Assembly (NCBI GenBank): GCA_964492235.1
Contig: CAZBJQ010000079.1
Span: 1-13,120, forward strand
Length of the DNA stretch: 13,120 bases
Direction of reading: 5' to 3'
DNA from: PFL42 sp964492235
Lineage (GTDB): Bacteria > Chloroflexota > Anaerolineae > Anaerolineales > E44-bin32
The notes beneath the pieces were generated by a model. That model was not told the DNA's origin, ran no database searches, and saw only the letters and a program-made list of their open reading frames with translations. Positions 1-6,840 of this stretch are shown piece after piece. Made by a program: the position numbers and the translations under genes. Position 1 is the first letter of the stretch. Each line of letters opens with the position of its first letter.

Positions 1-978
1 TTGGTCCTGGCGGCGGCCCTTGCCTTGAGGACACCGATCTTGGCGCTGGCGCTCACGCTGCTAGCGTACGCCTGGCACGTTCTAGGCGCCGGGTCGGTCG
101 CACCCGCTTGGCAGGAGTTGGTGGCCCGCTGTTTCCCGGTCGAACGCCGCGGGAGGTTCATGGGCATCGGAGCCTTCGTGGGAACGGCGACAGGTGCTCT
201 GGGCGCCATCGTCAGCGCGGCGCTGCTCACGGCGCTGCCCTACCCTACAAGCTTTGTCGCCGTCTTCGGCGCCGGAGCCGTCAGCATCCTGCTGAGCCTG
301 GCCTTCATGGCCATGGTCCGCGAGCCCGTCCCCGCCCGCCACGCTCCGACCCAGTCTGCCCGGGACTTCTGGTCCGGGTTGCCCGAGATCCTGAGGAGGC
401 AAGGGAATTTCCGCTGGTACCTGCTCGGACGGGTGACGATGGCCTTCGGGGCAATGGGCATGGGGTTCGTCACACTGAGCGCCATCCGGGTATGGCAGGT
501 GAGCGACGGAACCGTAGGGGTGTATACCGCAGTCACCCTGGTGGGCGAGGCGGTAGGCACGCTCAGCCTCGGGTTGCTTGCCGACCGCCGCGGCCACAAG
601 CTATCGGTCGAGTTGTCCGCCCTGGCCTTCATCCTGGCGTTCGGCCTAACAGCCTGGTCGCCCGGGTCTCAGGTCTACTATGTCGTCTTCTTCTGGATCG
701 GGTTTGCCCTCGGAGGGCAGGTGGTTTCCGGAATCCTGCTTACGTTGGAGTTTGCACCTCCTGGGCGACAGCCCACGTTTGCTGGTCTGGTGAACACCAG
801 CCTGGGCTTGGCCGGGATCGTGGCTCCTCTTCTGGGGGCATGGCTGGCAGGGCGCGGCTTCACGCAACTCTTCTGGCTTGCGGCGCTCTTCAACTTCGCC
901 GCTCTGCTGGTTCTGCGCTTGCGCGTCCGGGATCCACGCCACACCACGGATCTCACCGCACCGGCGCCAACTCCCTAG
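1..978 (+). CDS. MFS transporter, N-terminus missing
   Basis: Major facilitator superfamily permease in the cytoplasmic membrane; substrate unknown. The frame is open from base 1 and ends at TAG 976-978, giving 325 residues, so the gene starts outside the window; the TTG at base 1 is probably an internal Leu codon. MFS proteins usually have about 400 or more residues, so I infer that roughly the first three membrane helices are missing. The first visible part runs through a helix into a loop with ERRGRFMG (about residues 48-55), typical of the TM4-TM5 region. A basic linker near 105-140 separates the halves, and LADRRGHK (about 193-200) is the motif-A loop of the second half. Several further hydrophobic helices follow and the tail is polar (about 310-325). 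The family call is firm; import or export cannot be decided. The next gene lies 345 bp away, so co-transcription is doubtful. Confidence 0.88.
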   Translation: MVLAAALALRTPILALALTLLAYAWHVLGAGSVAPAWQELVARCFPVERRGRFMGIGAFVGTATGALGAIVSAALLTALPYPTSFVAVFGAGAVSILLSLAFMAMVREPVPARHAPTQSARDFWSGLPEILRRQGNFRWYLLGRVTMAFGAMGMGFVTLSAIRVWQVSDGTVGVYTAVTLVGEAVGTLSLGLLADRRGHKLSVELSALAFILAFGLTAWSPGSQVYYVVFFWIGFALGGQVVSGILLTLEFAPPGRQPTFAGLVNTSLGLAGIVAPLLGAWLAGRGFTQLFWLAALFNFAALLVLRLRVRDPRHTTDLTAPAPTP

Positions 979-1241
979 CCCGTCTCTGCGCTCGTCCAGC
1001 GATCAAACGCAGCACGAACGGCACCTGGCTGGTACCCCTATGTGATCGCCCGTCCCGGCCTCGCCTCCAAGGGGATCCGGCGTAACGAGCCGGTGATGGC
1101 GCGACCGGGCGACGTCGCGTTTCTCACACCCTCCTCGACATGGTCCCCGTAGCACCGCGGCACCGCCTGGATCACCCGTCGGGGGGTTGGCTCCCGCCTG
1201 GGTCACCCCGGCCCACCCCTCCAAAATGTGCTCCCCAGACC

Positions 1242-1270
1242 TTGCGTTTCCGCCACAGGTAGGGCATAGT
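1242..1270 (+). promoter_or_regulatory. Weak sigma-70-like promoter candidate for the ATP-grasp gene
   Basis: TTGCGT (1242-1247, 3 of 6 consensus) is followed after 17 nt by CATAGT (1265-1270, 4 of 6). Transcription would start near 1277, giving a leader of about 47 nt. The match is weak and rests on position and spacing only. Confidence 0.25.
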
Positions 1271-1278
1271 GCAAGTTG

Positions 1279-1296
1279 GTCTGAACATAACCAGAC
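1279..1296. repeat. Small inverted repeat upstream of the ATP-grasp gene
   Basis: GTCTG (1279-1283) and CAGAC (1292-1296) are perfect reverse complements with an 8-nt AT-rich centre. It lies where the weak promoter would place the transcript start, as an operator might. A 5-bp arm is short enough to arise by chance. Confidence 0.25.
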
Positions 1297-1323
1297 GACG
1301 ATAACGACTTACGGGCTGGAGAG

Positions 1324-2346
1324 ATGACGCACGCGAACGATCGAACCGATCTTCCGATTCTCACGCTCTACAACCTCGACCCGGCGTGGGAGCCGGAGGC
1401 CTCACAGGCTGTCGTGGCCCAAACCGATCAACTCATTACCGAGCTCCGGTCGATGGGGCACACGGTGGCGGACCTGGCGGTGAGTGATCGCGACCTCGCC
1501 GCGCGCCTTCAAGACTTCAATCCGAATACCACCCTGGTCTTCAACTGGTGCGAGGAGTTGCCCGGCATTCCGCGCAGCGATTCCCTGGTGGCCCATGTCC
1601 TTGAGGAGATGGGCTTCGCCTACACCGGCGCGGATTCGGCCGTCCTCTCGCTCTCCTGGCACAAGCCGCTGGTCAAGGCGCTTCTCGAGGCACATGGCAT
1701 TCCCACGCCACGCTGGCTGCTGTGTTCTTCACCGGATATCGACGATTGGGACTGCTTCCCAGCCATCGTCAAACCAGCCTACGAGCACTCGAGCGTCGGC
1801 GTGACCGTGGAGGCAGTGGTGATGAACCCGCAGGAACTGCGCGACCGCATCGCGCTGGTCCTGAAGAAGTTCGGCGGCCAGGCATTGGTCGAGGATTTCG
1901 TCGACGGTCGAGAATTCCATGTGGCACTGTGGGGAAACGGCGAGACCAAGTTGCTTCCCGTGGCGGAGATGGACTTCGCCGCGTTTGACGACGTGCGCGA
2001 CAGATTGTGTACCTACGATTCGAAATTCACGCCGGGCTCGGTCCACTACGATGGAATCCAACTCAAGCTACCTGCACCGCTGACCGAGTCCCAGCTTCAG
2101 GATCTGACACGCGTGTCCCACGCCGCCTATGATGCGATTGGCTGCCGCGACTACGGCCGACTCGACATCCGCCTGCGCGACGACACCTTCTACGTCCTGG
2201 ATGTCAACCCGAATGCAGACCTCAGCGCCGACAGCAGCATGGCCTGCGCTGCCGAGCTCGAAGGCTACAGCCATGGCAGCATGATCAGCCGGCTGGTCAA
2301 TCTCGCCGCCAGCCGTCACCCTGTGTTCAGCCCGGCAGGTCCCTAG
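1324..2346 (+). CDS. ATP-grasp enzyme of the D-alanine-D-alanine ligase type
   Basis: Predicted cytoplasmic ligase (340 aa) joining a carboxylate to an amine through an acyl-phosphate with ATP. The N-terminal domain (about 1-110) ends in YTGADSAVLSLSWHK (100-114), the usual lead into the ATP-grasp fold. ATP-binding signatures follow: IVKPAYEHSSVGV (148-160), LVEDFVDGREF (188-198), YDSKF (231-235), then GRLDIR (278-283) and VLDVNPN (291-297). D281, D293 and N295 match the metal ligands, but D293 replaces the Glu usual in Ddl. The N-terminal substrate loop and the NT-PG motif of true Ddl are not evident, so the substrate is probably not D-Ala-D-Ala. GGAGAG abuts the ATG at 1324, so ribosome binding is weak or atypical. 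A strong terminator follows 88 bp after the stop, suggesting a single-gene unit. ATP-grasp fold: confident; substrate: unknown. Confidence 0.88.
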   Translation: MTHANDRTDLPILTLYNLDPAWEPEASQAVVAQTDQLITELRSMGHTVADLAVSDRDLAARLQDFNPNTTLVFNWCEELPGIPRSDSLVAHVLEEMGFAYTGADSAVLSLSWHKPLVKALLEAHGIPTPRWLLCSSPDIDDWDCFPAIVKPAYEHSSVGVTVEAVVMNPQELRDRIALVLKKFGGQALVEDFVDGREFHVALWGNGETKLLPVAEMDFAAFDDVRDRLCTYDSKFTPGSVHYDGIQLKLPAPLTESQLQDLTRVSHAAYDAIGCRDYGRLDIRLRDDTFYVLDVNPNADLSADSSMACAAELEGYSHGSMISRLVNLAASRHPVFSPAGP

Positions 2347-2433
2347 TCGATCGACCCGCAGGTCACCCCAAGTCTATTGATGGCGCATGGGAGGCTGGTG
2401 TAGAAGCCACGCCTCCTAAGAGAAACTCGCGCC

Positions 2434-2466
2434 TGTGGTGGTTGGGGTTTCACCCCAACCGCCACA
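2434..2466 (+). terminator. Rho-independent-type terminator after the ATP-grasp gene
   Basis: Arms 2434-2448 and 2452-2466 pair over 15 positions around a 3-nt TTC loop. Every pair is Watson-Crick except one that would be G.U in RNA (2439/2461). TTTCTGGTT follows, a short, imperfect T-tract. It lies 88 bp after the stop at 2346. The minus-strand flank has no T-run, so I assign it to the plus strand. Confidence 0.75.
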
Positions 2467-2483
2467 TTTCTGGTTCCCTTCTC

Positions 2484-2501
2484 TGAAGAAGGCGTTCTTC
2501 A
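2484..2501. repeat. 7-bp hairpin with GGCG loop
   Basis: TGAAGAA (2484-2490) and TTCTTCA (2495-2501) are perfect reverse complements around a 4-nt loop, just after the terminator. Function unknown. Confidence 0.35.
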
Positions 2502-2567
2502 TCAACTTGCCAGACCGAGTGCATGTCGGTACGACGGCTGTCCTTCTAGCGAGCCGCCGACCCTGAG

Positions 2568-2588
2568 CACCGCCTTGCCGGGGCGGTG
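2568..2588. repeat. 7-bp GC-rich hairpin
   Basis: CACCGCC (2568-2574) pairs perfectly with GGCGGTG (2582-2588) across a 7-nt loop. It lies in the gene-free stretch and has no T-run on either side. Function unknown. Confidence 0.35.
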
Positions 2589-3058
2589 ATGGCAGGCGCG
2601 ACGGGGCGCACGTCGCAACCCATAGGCAAGAGCTGATCAATCAGCAAGGCACGGGTCGCGCCCGGAGGCGTCGCCTGCCGAACGTCAGGGTCATTCAGAT
2701 CCATCTCGGGTAGAAACTCGCCCGTCCCGCGCCGGCGCTGCAGGTCGCAGAAGTCGCCCCGGCGCAGCGGATGCGGCCGAGCTTGGGCGTTTGCGGCTGA
2801 CTGCATATCAACCCCAACTTCCCTCCCCTATCGAACCAGACCGGCCGCAGCGGGGGTTCCGGGCAGCAATCGACCGTCATCCGCCAATTGCTCCATCCCC
2901 CACCCAGGCGACAATCCACCCGATGGCCCAAGGCCAACCTCAGGTGGATATCCTGGTGTCCCTGACGGGGGATGTTGGTTCGCCCCAACAGGGTATCGGG
3001 TCCTGCGGTGCGATGCCCAGCGCTATCTTTCCGCCCGGAACTAGGGCTCATCCAAGGG

Positions 3059-3087
3059 TTGAGTCGCTGGGCTCCTTCCGCTATGCT
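3059..3087 (+). promoter_or_regulatory. Candidate sigma-70-like promoter of the AcuC-type gene
   Basis: TTGAGT (3059-3064) and TATGCT (3082-3087), each 4 of 6 consensus, are separated by exactly 17 nt. Transcription would begin near 3094, only about 9 nt before the ATG at 3103, giving a nearly leaderless mRNA. That fits the lack of a clear Shine-Dalgarno and argues against the longer upstream reading frame. Confidence 0.45.
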
Positions 3088-3102
3088 TGCGGTGGGCGTC
3101 AC

Positions 3103-4212
3103 ATGCGCCAAGCTACCCTGATCGCTTCCTCAGCACTGTGGGCTTACGGCCACGGCGGGGGACACCCGCTCAGACCGGAGCGACTCCGACGGACCGTGGA
3201 GCTGATGTCCGAGTGTGGCCTGCTTGCGCGGCGCAATGTTCGGGTCGCAAGCCCACGTCTGGCCACGGACCAGGAACTCGGCTTGTTCCACACGCCCGAG
3301 TACATCGACGCCGTCCGCCGGCTGAGTGCTGGCACCCCTGGCGTGGAGGCAAGCCGATTCAACTTCGGGCCCGGGGACAATCCGGTCTTCTCCGGCATGT
3401 TTGAGAGCGAGGCCACCAAGGTGGGCGGCGCAGTCATGGGAGCGGAGAGCCTGGCCTCCGGACAGTGTGACGTCGCCTTCAACCTGGGCGGAGGACTGCA
3501 TCACGCCTGGCGCGATCACGCCTCCGGATTCTGCGTATTCAACGATGCAGTCGTTGCCATCCAGTGGCTGGCCAACCTGCGCTGGCGCGTGGCCTATGTC
3601 GACATCGATGTCCATCATGGCGACGGCGTTCAATGGGCCTTCTACGAAAACGACCGGGTGCTGACGATTTCCCTGCACCAGGATGGCCGCACGCTCTTCC
3701 CCGGCACAGGCGCCATCGAGGAGGCAGGCCGAGGTGCCGGTGAGGGATTCAGCGTGAATGTGCCGCTGCCCCGGCACACGGACGATGACGCCTACCTGTG
3801 GGCTTTCGACCAGACCGTGCCGGCATTGGTGGAACGATTCGACCCGGATATCCTGGTGACACAGCTCGGCCTCGACACCCACCTGCGCGATCCGCTGGCG
3901 GAGCTGGCGCTGACCACGCACGGACTGAAGACGGTCGTCGAGCGCATGGCCGGATTCTCCCCGCGCTGGCTGGCACTCGGCGGGGGCGGCTACGACCTGG
4001 ACGTGGTCCCGCGCGCATGGACGCTGGCATTCGGCGTGATGGCCGAGGCCGATCTGCCCGCCGAACTGCCCGCGCACTATCGATCCGCCTATGGCGGGCG
4101 TTGGCTCGAAGACCGAGAGTCCCCTGCTCTCGATCCCCGGCTGCGCGCTCAGGCTCGAGATCAGCTGGAACAGGTGGTGGCCAGAGTGAAGGAGCTCCAC
4201 GCTCTCCCGTAG
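3103..4212 (+). CDS. Histone deacetylase-fold amidohydrolase, AcuC/acetylpolyamine type
   Basis: Zinc-dependent deacetylase of the arginase/HDAC fold; bacterial members remove acetyl groups from proteins (AcuC on acetyl-CoA synthetase) or polyamines. The 369-aa length suits the family. The Y..G..HPLRPERL opening is at 15-28 and the catalytic His pair at 133-134 (GGGLHHA). GFCVFND is at 142-148 and DIDVHHGDG at 167-175. The third metal ligand is D258 in GLDTHLRDPL, and the transition-state Tyr is Y297 in GGGGYD. All catalytic residues are present. I chose ATG 3103 because homology begins there and a promoter candidate lies just upstream; the frame stays open to 2791, but those 104 residues are low-complexity and family-unlike. 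The gene converges on the GDPD operon, 59 bp apart. No acetyl-CoA synthetase or acetyltransferase lies in the window, so the substrate is open. Confidence 0.9.
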   Translation: MRQATLIASSALWAYGHGGGHPLRPERLRRTVELMSECGLLARRNVRVASPRLATDQELGLFHTPEYIDAVRRLSAGTPGVEASRFNFGPGDNPVFSGMFESEATKVGGAVMGAESLASGQCDVAFNLGGGLHHAWRDHASGFCVFNDAVVAIQWLANLRWRVAYVDIDVHHGDGVQWAFYENDRVLTISLHQDGRTLFPGTGAIEEAGRGAGEGFSVNVPLPRHTDDDAYLWAFDQTVPALVERFDPDILVTQLGLDTHLRDPLAELALTTHGLKTVVERMAGFSPRWLALGGGGYDLDVVPRAWTLAFGVMAEADLPAELPAHYRSAYGGRWLEDRESPALDPRLRAQARDQLEQVVARVKELHALP

Positions 4213-4221
4213 CCCTGGCCG

Positions 4222-4265
4222 CGGGCGCGGAGAACGCCCGGCGTGCACGGTCGCCGCCCGCCGGG
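4222..4265. terminator. GC-rich stem-loops between convergent genes
   Basis: Two alternative perfect stems fill the 59-bp gap between the convergent stops: CGGGCG/CGCCCG (4222-4227, 4235-4240; 7-nt loop) and CCCGGCG/CGCCGGG (4237-4243, 4259-4265; 15-nt loop). They share bases 4237-4240, so only one can form at a time. Neither has a T-tract, so termination is inferred from position alone. Confidence 0.35.
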
Positions 4266-4271
4266 TGGCTC

Positions 4272-5042
4272 TTATCCCCCTCGCGACCTGCCCCTCCGGA
4301 AACGCAGGAGCGCCCGACGCGTGCTTCCGGGATCATCCGTCAGCACGGCGTCACACCCCAACCAGCAGTACAAGCCGAGACGCCGGTCCGGTGTCGGATC
4401 CAGAGGACAGACGATCTGCCCCTGCCGATGGGCCGCGGCGACATAGAACGGATTCAATATGGCCAAAGGCCAGAAAGGGCCCACCAAGTTGACCCCGGCC
4501 ACCGGCCAGGGACGGGTGAGGGTAATCCAGCCAATGAGGAGTTCCGGCGCCGCAGCCCGCACGGCATGCAGCCGCTCCATGCTGAACGAGAGGGCGGCGC
4601 AGCGCGCACGGATCCCCAGGTCCGCCAGTTGTGTCGCCAGGCCAGTTGCGACCTCTGGCACAAGGAAGCGGTCGGTCTTCAGTTCGAGAGCCAGCAGCAC
4701 ATCTTGCGGAAGCATCGCTGCCAGCTGGGCCAGCGTGGGGACAACCTCGTCGGCGAATTCCGCCCGCCCATAGGCCGCCCTAGACCCTTGGATCTCCTTC
4801 AGGGTCAGCTGTGCGACTTCGCCTGTGCTGTCCGTAGTCCGATCGAGGCGGCCGTCGTGGATGCACACGAAGGCGCCATCCCGAGTGACGTGCAGGTCCG
4901 TCTCCAGGATGTCTGCCCCTTCATCGAAGGCGCGGCGGAAGGCGGCCAGCGTGTTCTCCGGGCAGGCGACCCGGTTGCCGCGATGAGCCATCAGCCACGG
5001 TCGAGGCTTGTTGATCAGGGAGGGAGGTAAGTTGGACATCAT
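4272..5042 (-). CDS. Glycerophosphodiester phosphodiesterase (GDPD) family protein
   Basis: Hydrolyses glycerophosphodiesters to an alcohol and sn-glycerol 3-phosphate; metal-dependent TIM-barrel enzyme, 256 aa. The N-terminal signature is complete: AHRGNRVACPENT (19-31) with H20, R21, E29 and N30; the metal-binding ETD (47-49); and the catalytic IHD (61-63, H62). LELKTD (119-124) supplies the next conserved Glu and Lys, and VLTDDP (233-238) closes the barrel. There is no signal peptide, so it probably acts in the cytosol. ATG 5042-5040 overlaps the TGA (5041-5039) of the upstream gene as ATGA, which marks translational coupling; a second ATG at 5039 is the alternative. The frame is open further upstream, but that part lies inside the neighbour and lacks homology. 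It is the last gene of the minus-strand operon. The exact substrate cannot be read from the sequence. Confidence 0.93.
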   Translation of the reverse strand: MMSNLPPSLINKPRPWLMAHRGNRVACPENTLAAFRRAFDEGADILETDLHVTRDGAFVCIHDGRLDRTTDSTGEVAQLTLKEIQGSRAAYGRAEFADEVVPTLAQLAAMLPQDVLLALELKTDRFLVPEVATGLATQLADLGIRARCAALSFSMERLHAVRAAAPELLIGWITLTRPWPVAGVNLVGPFWPLAILNPFYVAAAHRQGQIVCPLDPTPDRRLGLYCWLGCDAVLTDDPGSTRRALLRFRRGRSRGG

Positions 5043-6772
5043 AGGGAAATCGGCGCGGCATACTGCGGGATGACCAGCTCGACGTCTGTCCCGCGCAGCA
5101 GGTCTTTCCATAGAGTGGGATTCTCGGTGTGGATGGCGATCAGGCGGCTCGGGCGGACGCGGCGCACAAACTCGCCCAGCTCCTTGGCAGCGGCATGACC
5201 TGAGGCGTGGAAGCCCTCGATCGGGGTCACCCTGACAACGGCGCCGGCCGCATCCCGGTGCGGCTCAAGCCCAGCCAGCTCCAGGCCGAGATGTTGCGTC
5301 CAGTTCCACAGCCGCACCAGGTCGACCATCTGTTCATCGTCGTACGCCTGGCTGTTCGAGAAGACATACACACCGCCCGGCTTGCCCTTGAGTAGGAACT
5401 CGATGTCCAGCAGGTCGGCCAGGTCCGTCAGGCTGAAAGCCATCAGGTAGTCACCGGGGGCCCGCCGCACATCCATCGGCGTGACCATGGTCCCGGCATA
5501 GCGCGCTCGAACGAGCTTCTCCCACTCAAACTGAGTCACCTTGGGATCCGCATACAGGCCAATCCGGCCATCGCTCATCGCATCCGGGACCTCTGGGTCC
5601 GCCAGATGCATGGCGCGCAGCAGGTAGGCGTCTTTGGGCTGGACCAGCAGCCGGCGTCCGGTCTCCCCGGCGATGGTCAGGAAGGTGAGCAGTCTCTCCA
5701 CGTTACGCGGCGCAAAGTCGGCGACGGCCAGTCGACCGGCAGCGCCTCGCACTGCTTCCAGACAGGAATCCAAGACCATCGCCTCACTGGTGGTGGTGCT
5801 GGTGAGTGTGGTGGCACTGGTGAGACGAGTTCCTTCGCACAGCAGCGCCGTAGGCGAAAGCGCGGCCAGAGCGTCGGCGAAGTCCCACGTGTCGCCCCCC
5901 TGTCTGCCATGAAACCGCAGGTCGCCCGAATAACCGACCCAGCCTGCGTCGGTCTCGACCGCCATCCCGATGGCGCCGAAAAGCGAGTGGTCCACGGGGA
6001 AGGAGCGCAGGCGGCCGCCGAGGTCAGGCTGCGACGTAGGCTGATCGATGCCCTTGGAGCCACCGAATGCCCAGAAGGCCGCAGGTGACTCCAATGGGTC
6101 ATCGGCCATCTGGATATCGAGGGGTCGATCCAGGAAGCGGAAGGGTCGGCCCCGGTAAGGCGCCTGGCGATCGGAAGCCAGTTCGCCTTCCGGCCGCGGC
6201 GACCTCGGCGCGACGTACGGCACGCCTCCGAGCCCACTCAGACCGACATCGAGCAGGACCTTGCCGATGAAGGCAGTCATGCGGGAGGCCGCTCCCGGGA
6301 TCTCCGGCGAGACATACTGCAGATCGCTGATATGGTCCTGATGGGCGTGGGACAGCAGGACAACGTCCACGGCCGGGGCATGCTGACGGCGCAGGTCACG
6401 GAAGGCATGAGGCAGCATGCGCCGCCAGTGATCCCAGAATGCGTCCTGCGCCTGGGGCGTGACAGCCGTCACCTGGCGGGGGTTGCGTTGACGACCCTGC
6501 GGGGGCACTTCCCAGCTATCGACCTCTGCCGACTCAAAGGCTGGTATCAAGTCATCCCGCAGCAGACCGCGCAACGGCGGCACCAGTTCGAGTGCCAAGA
6601 CATCGAGCAGCCCGCGGCTAACGCGCTCCCGCACGAAGACTCCGTCGAAGAAGGCGCCGTAGCGGCCAAAGGGCTTGCCGAAGTCGAGAAAGATCCGCCG
6701 TTCCCCGTCTTCCAAGAGGAACTTGTTGCCACCGATCTCGTTGGCGCCGCCGAAACAAGTGATCGTAGCCAT
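5039..6772 (-). CDS. RNase-J-like beta-CASP metallo-beta-lactamase-fold protein
   Basis: Predicted metal-dependent hydrolase (577 aa) of the metallo-beta-lactamase fold with features of beta-CASP nucleases. The N-terminus (FGGANEIGGNKFLLE, 7-21) resembles the RNase J opening. Metal-site residues are present: SHAHQDH (141-147), PVDHS (259-263), YSGDLRFHG (281-289) and IHTE (547-550). CEGT (312-315) and ASGHA (523-527) match beta-CASP motifs A and B, and FSNSQAYDD (471-479) fits the CASP insert. Length is near RNase J (about 550 aa), but 70-130 and 185-250 look like insertions or divergent segments. ATG 6772 is chosen for the GAGGA just upstream; 11 more residues are possible. It lies 68 bp after the ADP-ribosylglycohydrolase gene and overlaps GDPD by 4 nt. 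Fold and metal site are firm; RNase activity is an inference. Confidence 0.85.
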   Translation of the reverse strand: MATITCFGGANEIGGNKFLLEDGERRIFLDFGKPFGRYGAFFDGVFVRERVSRGLLDVLALELVPPLRGLLRDDLIPAFESAEVDSWEVPPQGRQRNPRQVTAVTPQAQDAFWDHWRRMLPHAFRDLRRQHAPAVDVVLLSHAHQDHISDLQYVSPEIPGAASRMTAFIGKVLLDVGLSGLGGVPYVAPRSPRPEGELASDRQAPYRGRPFRFLDRPLDIQMADDPLESPAAFWAFGGSKGIDQPTSQPDLGGRLRSFPVDHSLFGAIGMAVETDAGWVGYSGDLRFHGRQGGDTWDFADALAALSPTALLCEGTRLTSATTLTSTTTSEAMVLDSCLEAVRGAAGRLAVADFAPRNVERLLTFLTIAGETGRRLLVQPKDAYLLRAMHLADPEVPDAMSDGRIGLYADPKVTQFEWEKLVRARYAGTMVTPMDVRRAPGDYLMAFSLTDLADLLDIEFLLKGKPGGVYVFSNSQAYDDEQMVDLVRLWNWTQHLGLELAGLEPHRDAAGAVVRVTPIEGFHASGHAAAKELGEFVRRVRPSRLIAIHTENPTLWKDLLRGTDVELVIPQYAAPISL

Positions 6773-6776
6773 CGCT

Positions 6777-6781
6777 TCCTC
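6777..6781 (-). promoter_or_regulatory. Ribosome binding site setting the beta-CASP start
   Basis: The minus strand reads GAGGA, 4 nt before ATG 6772. No comparable site precedes the in-frame start 11 codons upstream, so this decides the start. Confidence 0.55.
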
Positions 6782-6840
6782 GATCAGGCCCTGGCTTGTG
6801 GGCATGCCGACACGGCTTCGCCGAGCGCATTCCGGAGAAT

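Larger units (their letters stand above)
979..1323. other. Intergenic region without a convincing gene
   Basis: This stretch separates the MFS gene from the ATP-grasp gene. Short open frames on both strands (for example minus 1224-1003) show no recognisable domain. A small inverted repeat (CCGGC 1077-1081, GCCGG 1089-1093) has no T-run after it, so I do not call a terminator. The right end holds a weak promoter candidate and a small inverted repeat, listed separately. Confidence 0.5.
2347..3102. other. 756-bp region without a convincing gene
   Basis: No frame on either strand gives a recognisable protein. Minus frames at 2806-2546 and 3111-2695 and a plus frame from 2791 that runs into the next gene are rich in Pro, Arg and Gly and look non-coding. 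The region holds a strong terminator (2434-2466) and several smaller perfect hairpins: TGAAGAA/TTCTTCA (2484-2501), CACCGCC/GGCGGTG (2568-2588) and TGTTGG/CCAACA (2973-2990). The last 50 bp carry a promoter candidate. It may be decayed coding sequence or an RNA-rich spacer; I cannot tell which. Confidence 0.5.

Noticed and set aside
2791..3102. In-frame 104-residue N-terminal extension of the AcuC-type protein
   Set aside because: Pro/His/Arg-rich sequence without family similarity; the HDAC fold starts at ATG 3103 and a promoter candidate lies inside the supposed coding part.
2546..3111. Minus-strand open frames in the gene-free stretch
   Set aside because: Composition is Pro/Arg/Gly-rich as in other random frames of this GC-rich DNA, with no recognisable motif and no ribosome site seen.
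3130..4248. 372-codon minus-strand open frame over the AcuC-type gene
   Set aside because: The plus strand carries all catalytic HDAC motifs; the antisense frame has no domain and arises from GC-rich codon bias.
3798..5030. 410-codon plus-strand open frame over the end of the AcuC-type gene and the GDPD gene
   Set aside because: Arg/Pro-rich translation without motifs, running antisense to a complete GDPD.
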